DNA of 64,000 bases, from the NCBI RefSeq assembly GCF_036884655.1, contig NC_088357.1, positions 42,788,001-42,852,000 of the forward strand, in the 5' to 3' direction. Under the pieces are notes generated by a model. That model did not search any database, had not been told where the DNA came from, and saw only the letters and a program-made list of their open reading frames with translations. Below, piece by piece: positions 38,401 to 50,612 of the stretch. Source of the stretch: Musa acuminata AAA Group. Lineage: Eukaryota; Streptophyta; Magnoliopsida; Zingiberales; Musaceae. Position 1 is the stretch's first letter. Each line of letters starts with the position of its first letter. A program made the position numbers and the translations under genes.

Positions 38401-39350
38401 AGACGAATGACTCATAAAATCCATTATAAACTTCTGAAGTAAAATGAAGTGTTTGTAGGGGTGAAAAGTGGCTACTAGATCGGATTTTTTATGCTTATTC
38501 TTCACTTGATGTGACAAAGCATTATATCCAGAATTCTTTTGGTGATGAAATCTTCAGTGCCGAAGTGTCAGGCTGGCCATTGATTCAGGGCATGCATTAT
38601 GTTTCTTCCTTCTTTCATTTTGGTAACAGACAATATCTTTATTTTCTCCACTTAAAGCTTACATCTAACCTTGACAGACTTATTGTCTTATATACCGAAG
38701 GCTGCTAAAAGCCTCAAGGTCTATTGTGCTATAATGAAGCTTCCACTTTGGCTGCTAACAGCCTGAACTTCACCGTTTTCTAGTTGAATTTAAATATGAA
38801 ATCCATCATCATAGTCCACACACAAATGAGAAAAAGCAACTGATGAACTAAAAGAAGAATTCGGTAAAACCAAATACCACATTAAAATTGGCGAAATCAA
38901 TTAGCTGTTTGGTGCAGACATTACCTGGCAATCAGGTTGGCCATCTCTTTGTGGGAGTTCCCCACTAAACTGAGTGTTCTGCACCCACCAATTAATAACA
39001 CATGAATCAGCATCATCCAATGAAAAAAGATCCCTTCTTAAAGAAAAGAACAATGGCAAGCAGTGGTCCATTCCAAGGTCGCCCAAGTTGTTGCCACAAT
39101 AATAATAATAATAAATCTCAAGTTGACAAGACATGAAGCAAACCTATTGAAATATATTGCATCCCATAGCTCTCACCTGCACACCTAGAGCAGGATGATT
39201 ATATTTGCACTTGCTTCCAAAACCACATTTACCGGTCCTCAAATAGTGAAGGCAGTCTGGTTCGCCGGGCCGATCAGGATATGGGTTCAGCTGCCCGTCA
39301 GCTGCCTCTCGGCCGTCCTCAATCTTTAACTGCCACATAGCTTCTGCCAT
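29436..39350 (-). CDS. Five-finger CCCH zinc-finger protein (ZFN-like)
   Basis: Six exons on the minus strand: 39350-39177, 38978-38925, 31521-31405, 31257-30946, 30102-29860, 29759-29436. All are phase 0, and they encode 407 residues. Plant ZFN/HUA1-type proteins bind RNA or single-stranded nucleic acid through several C-X8-C-X5-C-X3-H fingers. Five perfect fingers are visible: C33/C42/C48/H52, C75/C84/C90/H94 (split by intron 2), C120/C129/C135/H139, C260/C269/C275/H279 and C305/C314/C320/H324. Each is preceded by the family's 'PDRPGxPxC'-like phrase or a variant. The Ser/Gly/Pro-rich linker 140-250 and the hydrophilic tail 325-407 fit the family. The start at 39350 (MAEAMWQLK) matches the usual MWQ opening; the same frame is open to an ATG at 39398 (16 extra residues). 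The exon 3 donor GTCTCT is weak, but it gives the family's 'LPxRxxEKPC' junction. Intron 2 is 7.4 kb and hosts a retrotransposon. Confidence 0.85.
33279..33714 (-). repeat. 3' LTR of the intron element (left copy)
   Basis: Aligns over its whole length with the copy at 37162-37608, apart from scattered substitutions and a few small indels near its left end. Ends in GTCCGTGACA. The polypurine tract abuts it at 33715-33726. Confidence 0.88.
37144..37159 (-). other. tRNA-Met primer-binding site
   Basis: On the minus strand TGGTATCAGAGCGGGA lies two bases inside the right LTR. TGGTATCAGAGC is the standard plant retrotransposon site complementary to the 3' end of initiator methionine tRNA. It fixes the element's orientation. 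Confidence 0.9.
37162..37608 (-). repeat. 5' LTR of the intron element (right copy)
   Basis: Begins TGTCACGGAC and ends CCGTGACA. The near-perfect inverted termini mark the LTR limits. In element orientation this is the 5' LTR because the primer-binding site abuts it. Confidence 0.88.
38156..38177. repeat. (GA)n microsatellite in CCCH intron 2
   Basis: Perfect GA run of about 22 bp. Confidence 0.9.
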
Positions 39351-39398
39351 CAAGAAGCCCCAAAACCATTTAATCTCATCTCTACTAATTTCCCCCAT

Positions 39399-39953
39399 TA
39401 TAAGCCCATAAAAGGTGTATCGAGATCAGTTCTTAGCCTGTTCTACCCGAGGAAAGCGGAAGCAAATTCTACGTATCAAGCTAAAAGAAGCATCAAACAC
39501 TGCCAAAGGAAGAAGGAAAGATAAAAAGGTGATCGAACAGAAACCGAAACAACCTTCAAGTTTGTGGGGCAACGCATTGGAGGAACTGGAAACAGCATTG
39601 TGCCGGGTATCGGGCATCATCGGAACCAAAAACTCTACCAGAAACCCAAACTCTCCCGCAACACACCAACCAAATCCGACCAGAATCGAAACGTCTCCTC
39701 AAATCACCGAATCGATCACCGCCCCCTACACCTCCGATCGGCGATCAGCACGATTCACCGAGCGATTCGGGCCTCCAGCATTCGGGATCAGTCGCAGGCA
39801 CCAACCATATCCATCGGATGATCGGCTTCGATCCAGCCCCCCTAAACAGCAAGCGGAGAAGCTGAGAAGATCGGCTTTCCGACAAGCTCTTGGATCTCGG
39901 TGGATCGATCGAGCGATCGCTCTCTCGGCCTCTTCCTCCTCCCCCTTCTCCTC

Positions 39954-39994
<41 letters not shown>

Positions 39995-40110
39995 CCTTTA
40001 TTTTGTTCTGTTCATTCTTTACCGCAATGCAACACGAGGAGGAGACGATCGAAGCAAGTAGGACGAGGTATTTATTCCCCTTTCATTATATTATCTTATA
40101 TTATAGTTAA
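39399..40110 (-). promoter_or_regulatory. CCCH gene 5' leader and promoter with (GA)n tract
   Basis: On the minus strand a (GA)n run of about 40 bp lies at 39953-39992, some 600 bp upstream of the ATG. GA-rich stretches are common in plant 5' UTRs and core promoters. GC-rich sequence continues to about 39400. The 231-codon plus-strand frame at 39415-40110 is antisense to this region, is low-complexity where it crosses the CT run, and has no domain. Confidence 0.45.
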
Positions 40111-42172
40111 TTATTATTTGTCCGTATTGTTATTTCTTCGCGGGTAAGTTTAGTTAGAACCGTTAGCCAATGTTCCTGTTAATTCCATGGTATTAAGCAA
40201 GTTAACACCCGTCTCCTCAAGCCTGCTTTGCGATCAGAGGAACAGGTGGGTCCCATACTACCTTCAATAATAATAATCTATGTAGTTGATTAGTCTCTGA
40301 AACAGGGTCCCATCACGTCTTCCAATAAAAATGAAGGTACTTTAAACGGGTTTCGGCGAGAGGGTAGAAGAAGATTTGTGCGTACGAACCATTGGGGGAA
40401 TGAACACATTAATTTTACACGCACTTGTGGTACGCATGAATCTCACGCGCTAAACGTTGGAGAACGAAGACCGTTGGATGAGGGTCCAGAGACGTGGTTT
40501 TCTTTGTTGATGGAACGTGTAACGAGGCGCGTGAGTAAGCTTACGGCACGGGTCAATTAATAAGGGGATGGGTCGGCACTCCATTCCCGCGGGGAGCGAA
40601 GCCGTGGCGGAAGCCGTCGGTTACGTCAGCATGTGCGGCTCATGGGCCATGCCAACCGGACGTCGATCAGCTGTCCGGGGCAGAACAGCAACCGGGCTTC
40701 TTTGGACCAGTGATTTGTCGTAGTTTTATTTTTCTTCGACAATTAAAAAATTCCTAATTAGCGTCCCCTTTTCAAAAAAAGAAAAATAAAAGTTTGGTAG
40801 AACTTTTGTTTTTTTTTTTCAAAAGATGATATAAACCCCTATCCATGTCCCATCAATTATCACCTTTATCACCGATAACATTTACCTTCGTCCCGTTACT
40901 CTTACCCATATCACTCATCATCTCCTTATCATTTTCATTATCCTCGTTTAGCGTAATGATGATACACTTTTCTCTAATTATTTTTATCATTTTCGTTGTT
41001 AATCTTAATAGAGGGGACAATCAATGAGGATAATAATGATAATAGACGAAAAAAGGAAGGGAGACCAGGGCTACGATATAAGACAGAAGCGAATATAATT
41101 AAGGGTAAATGAGGATAACGAACAAAGAATGAGGGGAGAGAGTCACGTGCAGAGGTCATGATAGGAGCAAAATCATCTTTTAAGAAAAATAACATGCTAA
41201 TTAAAAATTTTTTTAATTTTTTTTATAAATGTTAAGAGGTAAAAACATGACTCCAACCTAGAACCTTACAATGATGTGTCAAAGTTTTTACCAATCAAAT
41301 TAGCTAATACTTTTAAATATCTAATTATTTATTTTTATTTAAATTGAAACTATAGACCTTTTTAATTCAAAAGATTCTCACTTCCATCCCAGCTAATTAT
41401 TATCTCCCACGAGATTTTGAATCAAATGATAAGTCTCAGTTTTATCCATCATGGTAAAGTATTTATAGAAATATGTGTATAATTTGTATAAATAGTGATG
41501 TTATCATCCCCTTGTGTTTTAGTAGAGTTGAAACAGCCACTTTGTTTAGACATCCCCCCTGAATCATCAAAATCATCAACAAAATCTTCCATAATCCATT
41601 CCTACAATTATTCTCAAGGACAGCAACTTGATGGATGTTGCAATGAGAAATAAAAAAAAAACTTAATCTTTGATTGAATATTCAGAATCCAAGGAAGGTC
41701 ATCAGTGATCACACTCTACATCACTTCAAATTCTATCTCAAGAAAATTTTAGATGTTGGAAGTCTTCGTGACGCTTCAGATCATGTAAAGTTTTGACTCT
41801 TCTACCTTTTATGAGGACATGACAGTGATGTAGCACTTTTGACATTGTTCCAATCAATTTCTGGCCACTTAGTCAATGTGGCAAGATCTAAATGTTAAAA
41901 AGAAATACATGATTGTCAATGGCTGGTGATGCACATACCATCAGATTTGATGAGAATAATAGAAGACACAGAATACAGGTCTTTCGAGTGAGACAAATTA
42001 AGAAAACTTATTCATTTGTCCATTAAAAAAAATTAGTTATATTAGCTCTTGACTAAATCTGGTGGGAAAGAATGAGCTAAGAATGCTAACGATATAAATT
42101 AGTAGTTTATTATAATTATCTCAACCATGTGATCTAAATTATTGTAACTTAAGTTGTAAGTAATGAATTATC
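40111..42172. other. Intergenic, no gene seen
   Basis: A GC-moderate part (40150-40720) is followed by very AT-rich DNA. No supported coding region. Small minus and plus frames at 40845-41195 are low-complexity. Confidence 0.5.
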
Positions 42173-42538
42173 TATTAGATTACGTGGTTTTATCAATTAA
42201 GTAAGATATATTATAAATCTAATTGAATTTTGATGTTGATTTTCGGAGAAACTCTTATAGTTACTTATTTTAAATCATCTATTCTCACATATAAATAGAT
42301 AGAACCTCTTAGGGACTCAATGTAAATACGTGACATTATCGAGCGATTACTGACATTCTCTCATCTCCCTTTAGTCACTTGAGCTATTCATTAAAAGATT
42401 ACATATCTTCTCTCATCTCCCATTATCTCTAATCCATTGCTCATAACGGTTTTGTGAAAGATAGGAGGAGAAAATAAGATAAGTTTAGTTTTTCTTATAG
42501 ATCGACATCACTATCATATTATAATTTTTATACTTACA
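42173..42538 (+). repeat. 5' LTR of the copia element
   Basis: About 366 bp. Shares both ends with the 3' copy at 50429 but retains about 180 bp in its middle that the 3' copy has lost. Confidence 0.75.
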
Positions 42539-43444
42539 ATTAGTATTAGAGTTATATTTTTTAAATCAAATACGTTAGATCTATTTATTAGCATCATTTG
42601 CTTGCAAAAAGGTGTTACTTAATTTTGATTTATGATGCTTGAATGATCCATGCATACTATCAATTTGCCTTTCTATCTAGTTGGTCATGTCACCTACTTG
42701 TAGGTGATGCAAGGTTCCTCATATTTGATTGATGGACCATTATCGATAGCTTTATGTCGACGATAGTATTATTGAGGGCGATGACCTTTGATGGTCGCCA
42801 ACCCAATCACGAGTAGTGGCTGCATACGTAGTAAAAGCACCATGTGGTATGACAACCTTGCAGTGCCTATGGTAACTATAGCATTATTGCTGCTTGTGAT
42901 GACTACGATGACTACAACAATACTGCTGCACATGGCGATTGCAATAATGCCATTGCAATGGCATATGTTGGTCATGATCGATGTCATTAGATGCTGAACG
43001 CCAATGGCTATACCAGGTGATGTGTGTGCACAGCCACACCATGACAAATGTGGGGGTCGTCGGGCGATGCATGCGTACGACCACACGTTGGCACAATAGC
43101 ACAACACCACACAAGCGATAGTACTATCACATTGTCGGTGATAGTAGAGGCGCGCAATCGAGATCGCATGCCTCATAAAATTATGATTTTAATTTTAAAA
43201 TTATGATTTCACTCTTATAAATCTTATTAATGCCAATTTATATTGTATATTCTATAAAAATTATAGTTTTACCCTTCAAAAACTCTATAATTATATTGTA
43301 TATCCTATGAAAATTATAGATTTATCGCTAAGAAATTAAGAATTTATCCTCAATTATAAAATTAACTAATATGATTTATTTTTAATCAAATATTTTGTTT
43401 GGATCTGATCATAATTGTATTTTGACTATTTAATATTAAGAAAT

Positions 43445-45060
43445 ATAGGGGCCACATCACATCCATAACGAAAGAACAAAAGGAAAAAAAATTAGATTTC
43501 CAAAAAAAGGTTCCATCATCGTACGAAGATTAGTGCGTAAAAACTGTAAAATCGAAAACTACGCATATAAGAAATATGTGTTTTACCTAGAGAGATCGTA
43601 TATCCCTGAAATTCTATAGATTTGTGGGAGAGGATGAAGGAAGTCAACTGTCATCCTCTCTAGCGGTGATGCACATGACAGGGGCTGCAAAGACTCTTAT
43701 CAAATCATTGTCCAAATCTCCACATGCCCCAAATAGGGGCTGCTAGTTGAGGAGGAGAATAGGAGGTGGCAGCCAAAAAGGGTCTAGCCTATGGCCCTTT
43801 GGTTCCCTCATATTTATAAAGATCTAATATCAACTTAATCCTAATGGATCTTGCTCTATTGGATTCTGGATCTTCATCCAACTACCCAAGCCTCTTAGAT
43901 TAGTAGGCCTCTACCCAATAATTTCTCGTTGACTTTTGTTTGATCTCATTCATATAATCTAATAATTTATGTGCTTATTAGATATCCAATAAGATAAGGG
44001 CTTCAACATATATTTTATATCCGAATCTCTACTTGTCACAATACCTACCATATGTGTGTGACATTCTATGCTCAATAACGAGTTGGTCATGAATCATACC
44101 TCTCAGAACTCATTCTAGCTCAGTGAATTATTATCTCCATAATAATTCACTCAACTAATCGACTATGGATGTATTAGGCCACTGTGCCGCAGTTCTCAAA
44201 TGATACAAGGGATTCTAATACATTGGATATGTCTATTCTTAGTTACCATGTACCTATAGTCCCTTATCCATCTAATATGCTAAAGACCGTATACCGCGCA
44301 TGGTGCTGTCAGGCCTATATGGTTTCTACTCGAGTCTCGTTCTAATTGGATTCTCCTAGAGAACTCTTTCTCTCTCAAACCAAATGACCATGGCTAAGGA
44401 TTTGCTTGAGTAAGAACATATAAGAAATTTCTCTTATAACACCGAAAGTAGATAATCCTCTATCGATACTCAATTGCTCTCGTAAAATTGGCTGCCACTC
44501 TCGATGACTAACTATCCTAGATTTGGAACTTTGAGACCTATAAATCTAATATCAAAGAGTAGAGTACTCATACATGACATCCTTGGTGTCTTAAATCTAA
44601 GGATTAGATACACTATTGGGATGACGGAATTGTTGTTTGACAATGAGATATCATCAACCATCTAACATTTCGTAAGCGTATTAATTAGTGAACTCATTCT
44701 CCAATGAGAACGTGCATTGTGTCTCTAGTGTTCCCATACGAGCAAGTATTAGACTAGTCGTCTCCTTCATATGGACAAGTATACAACACACTAGTTTATC
44801 CGGTTATCTTGATGTCCCTCTCGAGTAATCTATGATCGAGATTATTTAGGATCTGTGTTTAAAGATGAATCAGTCTCATTATTGTAATCTCATCATGATC
44901 TGATTCTCATTGTACAGATCCATAGACATCATAATACATACAACAAGCAATATAAAGTGAAAAAATACTAAATAAATAATAAGTAAAAAGAGTGAGTACC
45001 GTGTCACACATGTTATTACTCACGTGATTGGCTTGCAAGATACTTATGACTAGCACTTGA
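43445..45060 (-). mobile_element. Probable nested LTR or LTR-derived block
   Basis: A non-coding block of about 1.6 kb with more balanced composition than the AT-rich copia DNA around it, and lying where gag leader sequence is expected. Read on the minus strand it has a TATAAATATGAGG promoter-like site (complement of 43806-43818) followed by a CT-rich leader, as in a plant LTR. No coding motif is present. It could be a solo LTR inserted into the older copia element. Exact ends and a target duplication were not found, so limits are approximate. Confidence 0.35.
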
Positions 45061-46649
45061 TTGGATTTAGATTTAATCAATCAAGTTTTGATCAAATTTA
45101 GGAAATATCAAGTTTTGATTAATTTTTTACTTTGATTAATTTTAATTTTTGATTTACTTACTTGGGATAATGTTTAACCGAGCTTACTTAATTTAATAGG
45201 GTTGACCGGTCTAATTTAGGGTTCCAAGTGGAATTAAAAAAAAATATTATGATATTCTTTTATAGTTTTCTCATATAATATATTTTTACATATGATAATT
45301 AAACTCTAATTATTATTTTTGAGAATTTTTTTAGTTATTCATATGTATATTTTTAATATTATAAAATTATATTTATTTTTCACATAAATATATAATTTAT
45401 ATTTTATTTTGGTTATAGTTATCATGTGAGTTTTTGTTTATGCTGATTAATATTTAATAATTATCATAGTTATTATTTTATTATTATTAAACTATTTCAA
45501 CGTAAATTTGATTAAAAGATACTTAGTGAATATTATTTGTAACTTATATTTCTAAGTTCTATCTAACTAGTAGCTATAATAGAATGATAGGCTTATGTGA
45601 TATAAATTATAATATATATTTTATTATTTATAAAGATATTTATATTTTATATTACTACAGTGGTCTTGTAGCTACCAAAGTGGTGTAGGTTAATAACTTA
45701 CAAAATTATATTAAAAATTAGTCATAATCGATATTAAGAAAATAATGTTCATAATTACACATATAATTAAGATATTTAGATAATCCTAAAAAAAATCTAT
45801 TTCGAATAACTATGTGATGGGATATGAAGATATTGTTTTGGATATTCTTGTAGTTTAGGATTGTATACCTAAAAGTAACAATATTATTCTATAAGGATAG
45901 TATCAAATCGATAATTTTGAGTGAATACTATATATGTCAATATTTCATTTAAAGATGAAATATTGGTGAAATTAATAGTTCATCATATCTTAGAAACTCA
46001 AAGTATTAATATTATTTTATATTTTATAATGGTACACTCTCATGCTTCTAGTATCTATATACTTTCTAGTTTAAATTATTTAAAATGGTTAAAACATATA
46101 CAGTTCACATTGGGCGTATTGTACGTTAACTTAGTATTGCTTATTAAAAGACCCACAAACTTGACTAATGGAAATACTACAAAATAAATTAATGAAATGA
46201 ATACTTGGGAAAAAAATTTGATATGCTTAGTTTAATATTTATAAGAATGATAATGATAAATAATACAAATACTTTATTATCAATTATAACTAGTGCATAA
46301 AAATATTTAAAGGATATTGAAGATAGATTTAAATATGTTGATAAGTCATTGGCAGACACATTAATGAAGGAACTGACTACGGCTTAATACGATAACACTC
46401 GATAGATTTAGGATCACTTCCTCAATATAGTTGACAAGGGTAGAAAACTTAAAGCATTAGATATGAATGTTGACGAGTTTTTTCTTATACAATTCATTCT
46501 TAATTCTTTTCCTCCTTAGTTTGATCATTTAAGATTCATTATAACATAAATAAGGATAAGTGAGACTAAATGAACCGACTAGTATGTGTGTTCAAGAAGA
46601 ATTAAGATTAAAATAAAAAAAATCTGGTAACAAAAAAAGAAGATTAAAG

Positions 46650-49600
46650 TGTCATCCATCAAATAAATTTTTTGAGTTTGAAAATGATAAACAGACTAAT
46701 AAAAAGAAAGTCGTTATAATAAAGTACTTCTCTTATAGCAAAAAGAACATATAAAAAGGGACTACATTAAATGCATGACTTGGTTTGAAAAGAAAAGATA
46801 AAAAAATTGACCTTTATATATTTTGAATCAAACATTACAAAAATTTCTTCTAATACTTAGTTGATTGATTTCGGTGCTTCAACTCATATTACTAATAATA
46901 TACAAGCATTTCTTTCAACTTAGAAACCAAAAGAACGTGAAAGATTTATCATTATGAGAAATTGTCTTAAAACGAAAGTGATATCAATAGGAACTTACTA
47001 GTTAACAAATCATTTAATTGATCTTGCTGACATATATTATATTCCTATTATTTTTAAAAATTTAGTTTCTCTATCTAGAATTGATGAATTAAGATATTAT
47101 CTTTTTTTTTAATAGTAATCTCAATTTTGTTTTGATTTAGTAAAGGTTGGTTCTAGAATTTTGTGTGATGATTTATATAGAATTAATTTGGATCTTGAGT
47201 TTATAATGATACTAGTGATCCTGTAATCAAATGTTGGAATGAAACATAATTTTAATAATAAAAGATCTTTTATATTGTGGCATAGACATTTATGATATAT
47301 CTCCAAGGAAAGAATTAAAAGATTAGTGAAGGATAATATTTTAAAAATTTAGACTTTATTGATTTTGATGTTTGCATAGATTATATTAAAAGAAAGTAGA
47401 CAAAGCATAAAAAAAAATACCATAAGAAGTAATGAACTCCTTGAGATTATTCATGCTAATATCTATGGACCACTCCATATTCCCTCTTTCAGTGGAGAAA
47501 TATCTTTTATCGATTTATAGATGATCTGTCGAAATATGGTTATGTGTATCTAATATATGAAAAGTCTCGAGCTATTGACACTCTTGAAGTGTACATACAT
47601 AAGGTCAATAGACAATTATATAGAAAAGTCAAAATTATCATATCTGACAAGGGTTATGAATTTTATGACAAATATGATAAATCCAATCAGAATACTGATC
47701 CATTTACTAGATTCCTTGAAAAATGAGATATTTGTATTCAGTTTGCCTTACCAAGTGTACCATGGTATAATGATGTTAGTAAAAGATGAAATCGTACTCC
47801 TATGAATATGATTAGAAGTATGATGAGCTATTCCTTTATACTTAAGAGGTGAAGCTCTTAAAATAGCTATGTATATTTTAAACATGGTTCTTAATAAGTC
47901 AGTTCCATCAACTCTACTTAAGTTATAAATTGGTAGGAAACCCAATATGAGACATTCATATATTTAGGGGTATCATGTAGAATTAAGAGTCTTCAATCCA
48001 CATGAAAAAAAAAAATGGATCCAAAAACTATTTTTGAATATTTTATTGATTATCCAAAAAAATCCAAGGGATATATATTTTATTAACCTAATAATAGTAC
48101 AAGGATAGTAGAACCTAGTAATACAAGATTCCTAAAAAATGACGACGTTAGTGGAAGAGAAAAATCTTAAAAAATTAATTTTGATATCGATGAGATATAG
48201 GTTAATACTCTTTTATCATCTCATATTCAAGAGATCAATGTTTCTCAAATTATTGAAAGAATTGATGAGAGTAAATAATAAAATAATATTCATAAACTCT
48301 CACATAATGTTGATGTTACCTCTAATGGTCTTGTAGAATAACAGTAACCAGTAGTTTTAAAAAGATTTTAAAGGAAAAAGAGACATATCATTTCTGATGA
48401 TTATGTGATATATATACAAGAATCAGATTATGATATAGGGATAAAAAGAGTTCTCTTATCATTTTCATAAGTCATGGAAAGTAATGATTTTGAAAAGTAA
48501 TATGATGCGACAAAAGAAAAGTTAAAATTGATAAACCAGAATAGTGTTTAGAAACTCATTGAATTATCCAATAATTGTAAAAGAATCTATTACAAATGGG
48601 TCTTTAAGATAAAATGTGACTCAACGAGCAATATCATATAAAGTCAAACTTGTTATCAAAAGTTTTTCTTAAAAAGAACACATCGACTATAATGAGACAT
48701 TTTCTTTGATATCTAAAAGGAATTTATTAAGGATCGTCACGATATTAGTAGCTATCTTGAATTATATCACATTGATATAAAAATAATATTTTTGACTGGG
48801 GCTATAGATGAGAAAATATATATGGAATAATTTGAAAGATTCATAGAAAAAAAAGAAAGTTGAGCTTACAAACTTAAAAAATCTATTTATGACCTTAAAC
48901 AAGCTTTCAAATAATGATATATAATATTTTATGATACTATTACTTTCTTTGAATTTAAAAATATATTGTTAATTAGTGTATATATCAGGTTAGTGAGAGC
49001 AAGTTTATTATATTGGTCTTATTTATGGATGAAATTTTACTTGCTAGCAATGATCTTGATTTATTACACAATATCAAGATGTTTCTCACCAAAAATTTTA
49101 AGATGATTTATATGAATAAAACAACATATGTTATTGATATTGAGATATTCAGGGATAGATCTCAAGAATTATTATGACTGTCTCATAAACAATATATTGA
49201 TCAAGTCATAGAGAGATTTAGTATTTATCTATATTCAGCTAATGATATATTTATTACTAGAGATGAAAAATCTAATCAAAGCCAATGTCCAAAAAATAAC
49301 TTAGAAAAAAATCAAATAAAGAAAATTCTTTATATATACACAGAAGTATATATTATATATTCAAACCCATACAAAACTAGATATCAATTTTATAGTTATA
49401 ATGCTAGATAGATACTAGAGCAATCCAAGAATAAAATTTTGAAAAGCTGTCAAAAAAATAATGAGATATATATAAGAGATGAAATATTATAGGCTCATAT
49501 ATAGGAGATCAGATCAGATTGAAATGATAGGATATTCTAATGTTGATTTTGTAAATTACCTTGACAGTAAGTTTCAAGATTTATATTCATGTTAATTGGA

Positions 49601-50000
49601 GACGTAATTTCTTGAAAAAATATAAAATAATTATTTATTATATTATCAATAATTGAAGTTAAATTTTTAGCATGTTTTGAGGCCACAAATCAAGTTTTAT
49701 GACTGTGAGATTTTATCTTAGGACTTGGTATACTTGACTCAATTATCGAATCGTTGAAGATATTTTATAGTAACATCATAGTAATTTTCTTCTCTAAAAA
49801 TGATAAGTACTCAAATGATTTTAAGCATATCGAAATAAAGTGCTTGGTAGTTAGAGAAAGAATCCATAAATAATAAGGGTAAATCGAGAACTTGAGCTTA
49901 GTGATTGTTAATCCATTTACTAAAACTTTATAGTATAAAATATCTAAAGAACATATTCTTAGAATGGGACTTATGAGCAAGCCATAAAAGATATAATGAT
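46650..50000 (+). pseudogene. Decayed copia polyprotein (gag-pro-int-RT-RNaseH)
   Basis: Remnants can be read in order on the plus strand across many stops and frameshifts. A gag zinc knuckle lies near 46728-46800 (CSYSKKNI..G). The protease is at 46861-47100 (DFGASTHITNNI in place of DSGA). The GAG-pre-integrase block lies at 47276-47400 (LWHRHL..ISKERIKRLVKDNIL). The integrase core follows at 47430-47780 (HANIYGPLHIPSFSG, YGYVYLIYEKS). The integrase C-terminal part is at 47940-48150 (GYFIGYPEKSKGY-like, then STRIVEPSN). The reverse transcriptase is at 48560-49100 (YKWVFKIK, then IYMEQFERF, then SIYDLKQAF). The connection and RNase H lie at 49370-49980 (TKLDINF, then YRRSDQIEMIGYSNVDF). None can be functional. 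Confidence 0.8.
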
Positions 50001-50428
50001 GCATGTTTAGGTAGATGATATCATTAATTTTTTTACTTAATTAAAGTTATTTAGTTTTACAATCTTGTTTATATTTATGTTTATTCATATTATAGTTGAA
50101 TGTAATAATATAATTATCTTGACAAGATAAATTATAGAGGTCATTATAAACTACATTAGGAGAGACTATTAGTATTGTGATACATAAAAATGAGAATGAT
50201 ATTGATGACATACAACTACTATAACTCGCATTTGTAGTTAAACTTAATGTAGTATTATTGTGCTTATTAGACTTATTGATTTATTTTAAAATTCATGGCT
50301 ATGTATAAAATGCTTTTCAAAATTTTTCATAATATAACTAGGTAAATTTATTGTCAAATAAATTATATTTTATTTATTTAAATTTTATTTTTTTAATATC
50401 TTATCAATTAATGGGCAAAGCGGGAGAA

Positions 50429-50612
50429 TATTATATTATGTACCATTATCTAATTAGGTAAGATATATTATGGATTAGATTAGATTCTGATAACGGTTAT
50501 CAACCAATAAAAAGAAAATCCAATTATAGTAAAATTCATTAACAGATAATTTTGATGGGAATGACTCTCCTAATTACGTTAATAGTAGCATATTATAATT
50601 TTTATACTTACA
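50429..50612 (+). repeat. 3' LTR of the copia element (internally deleted)
   Basis: About 184 bp. Starts right after the GGGAGAA polypurine tract and ends TATACTTACA followed by the TTATC target duplication. It lacks a middle segment present in the 5' LTR. Confidence 0.75.

Larger units (their letters stand above)
42173..50612 (+). mobile_element. Ancient full-length copia LTR retrotransposon
   Basis: Two LTRs share the same start (TATTAGATTACG versus TATTATATTATG, then GTAAGATATATTAT) and the same end (CATATTATAATTTTTATACT then TACA). Both outer flanks carry the same five bases, TTATC (42168-42172 and 50613-50617): a perfect target-site duplication. After the 5' LTR, TAGTATTAGAGTT at 42541-42553 is a tRNA-Met primer site degraded by C-to-T and G-to-A changes. 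GGGAGAA at 50422-50428 is the polypurine tract. Between them lie copia gag, protease, integrase, RT and RNase H remnants in the order usual for copia. The element is dead and probably interrupted by another insertion at 43.4-45.0 kb. Confidence 0.8.

Noticed and set aside
39415..40110. 231-codon plus-strand frame with a Ser/Leu repeat
   Set aside because: It is antisense to the CCCH gene leader, and its repeat comes from a (CT)n tract. No conserved domain.
42769..43176. 135-codon minus-strand frame inside the copia leader
   Set aside because: It is composed of repetitive CAT/TGC-rich codons in a non-coding part of the element, on the strand opposite to its polyprotein.
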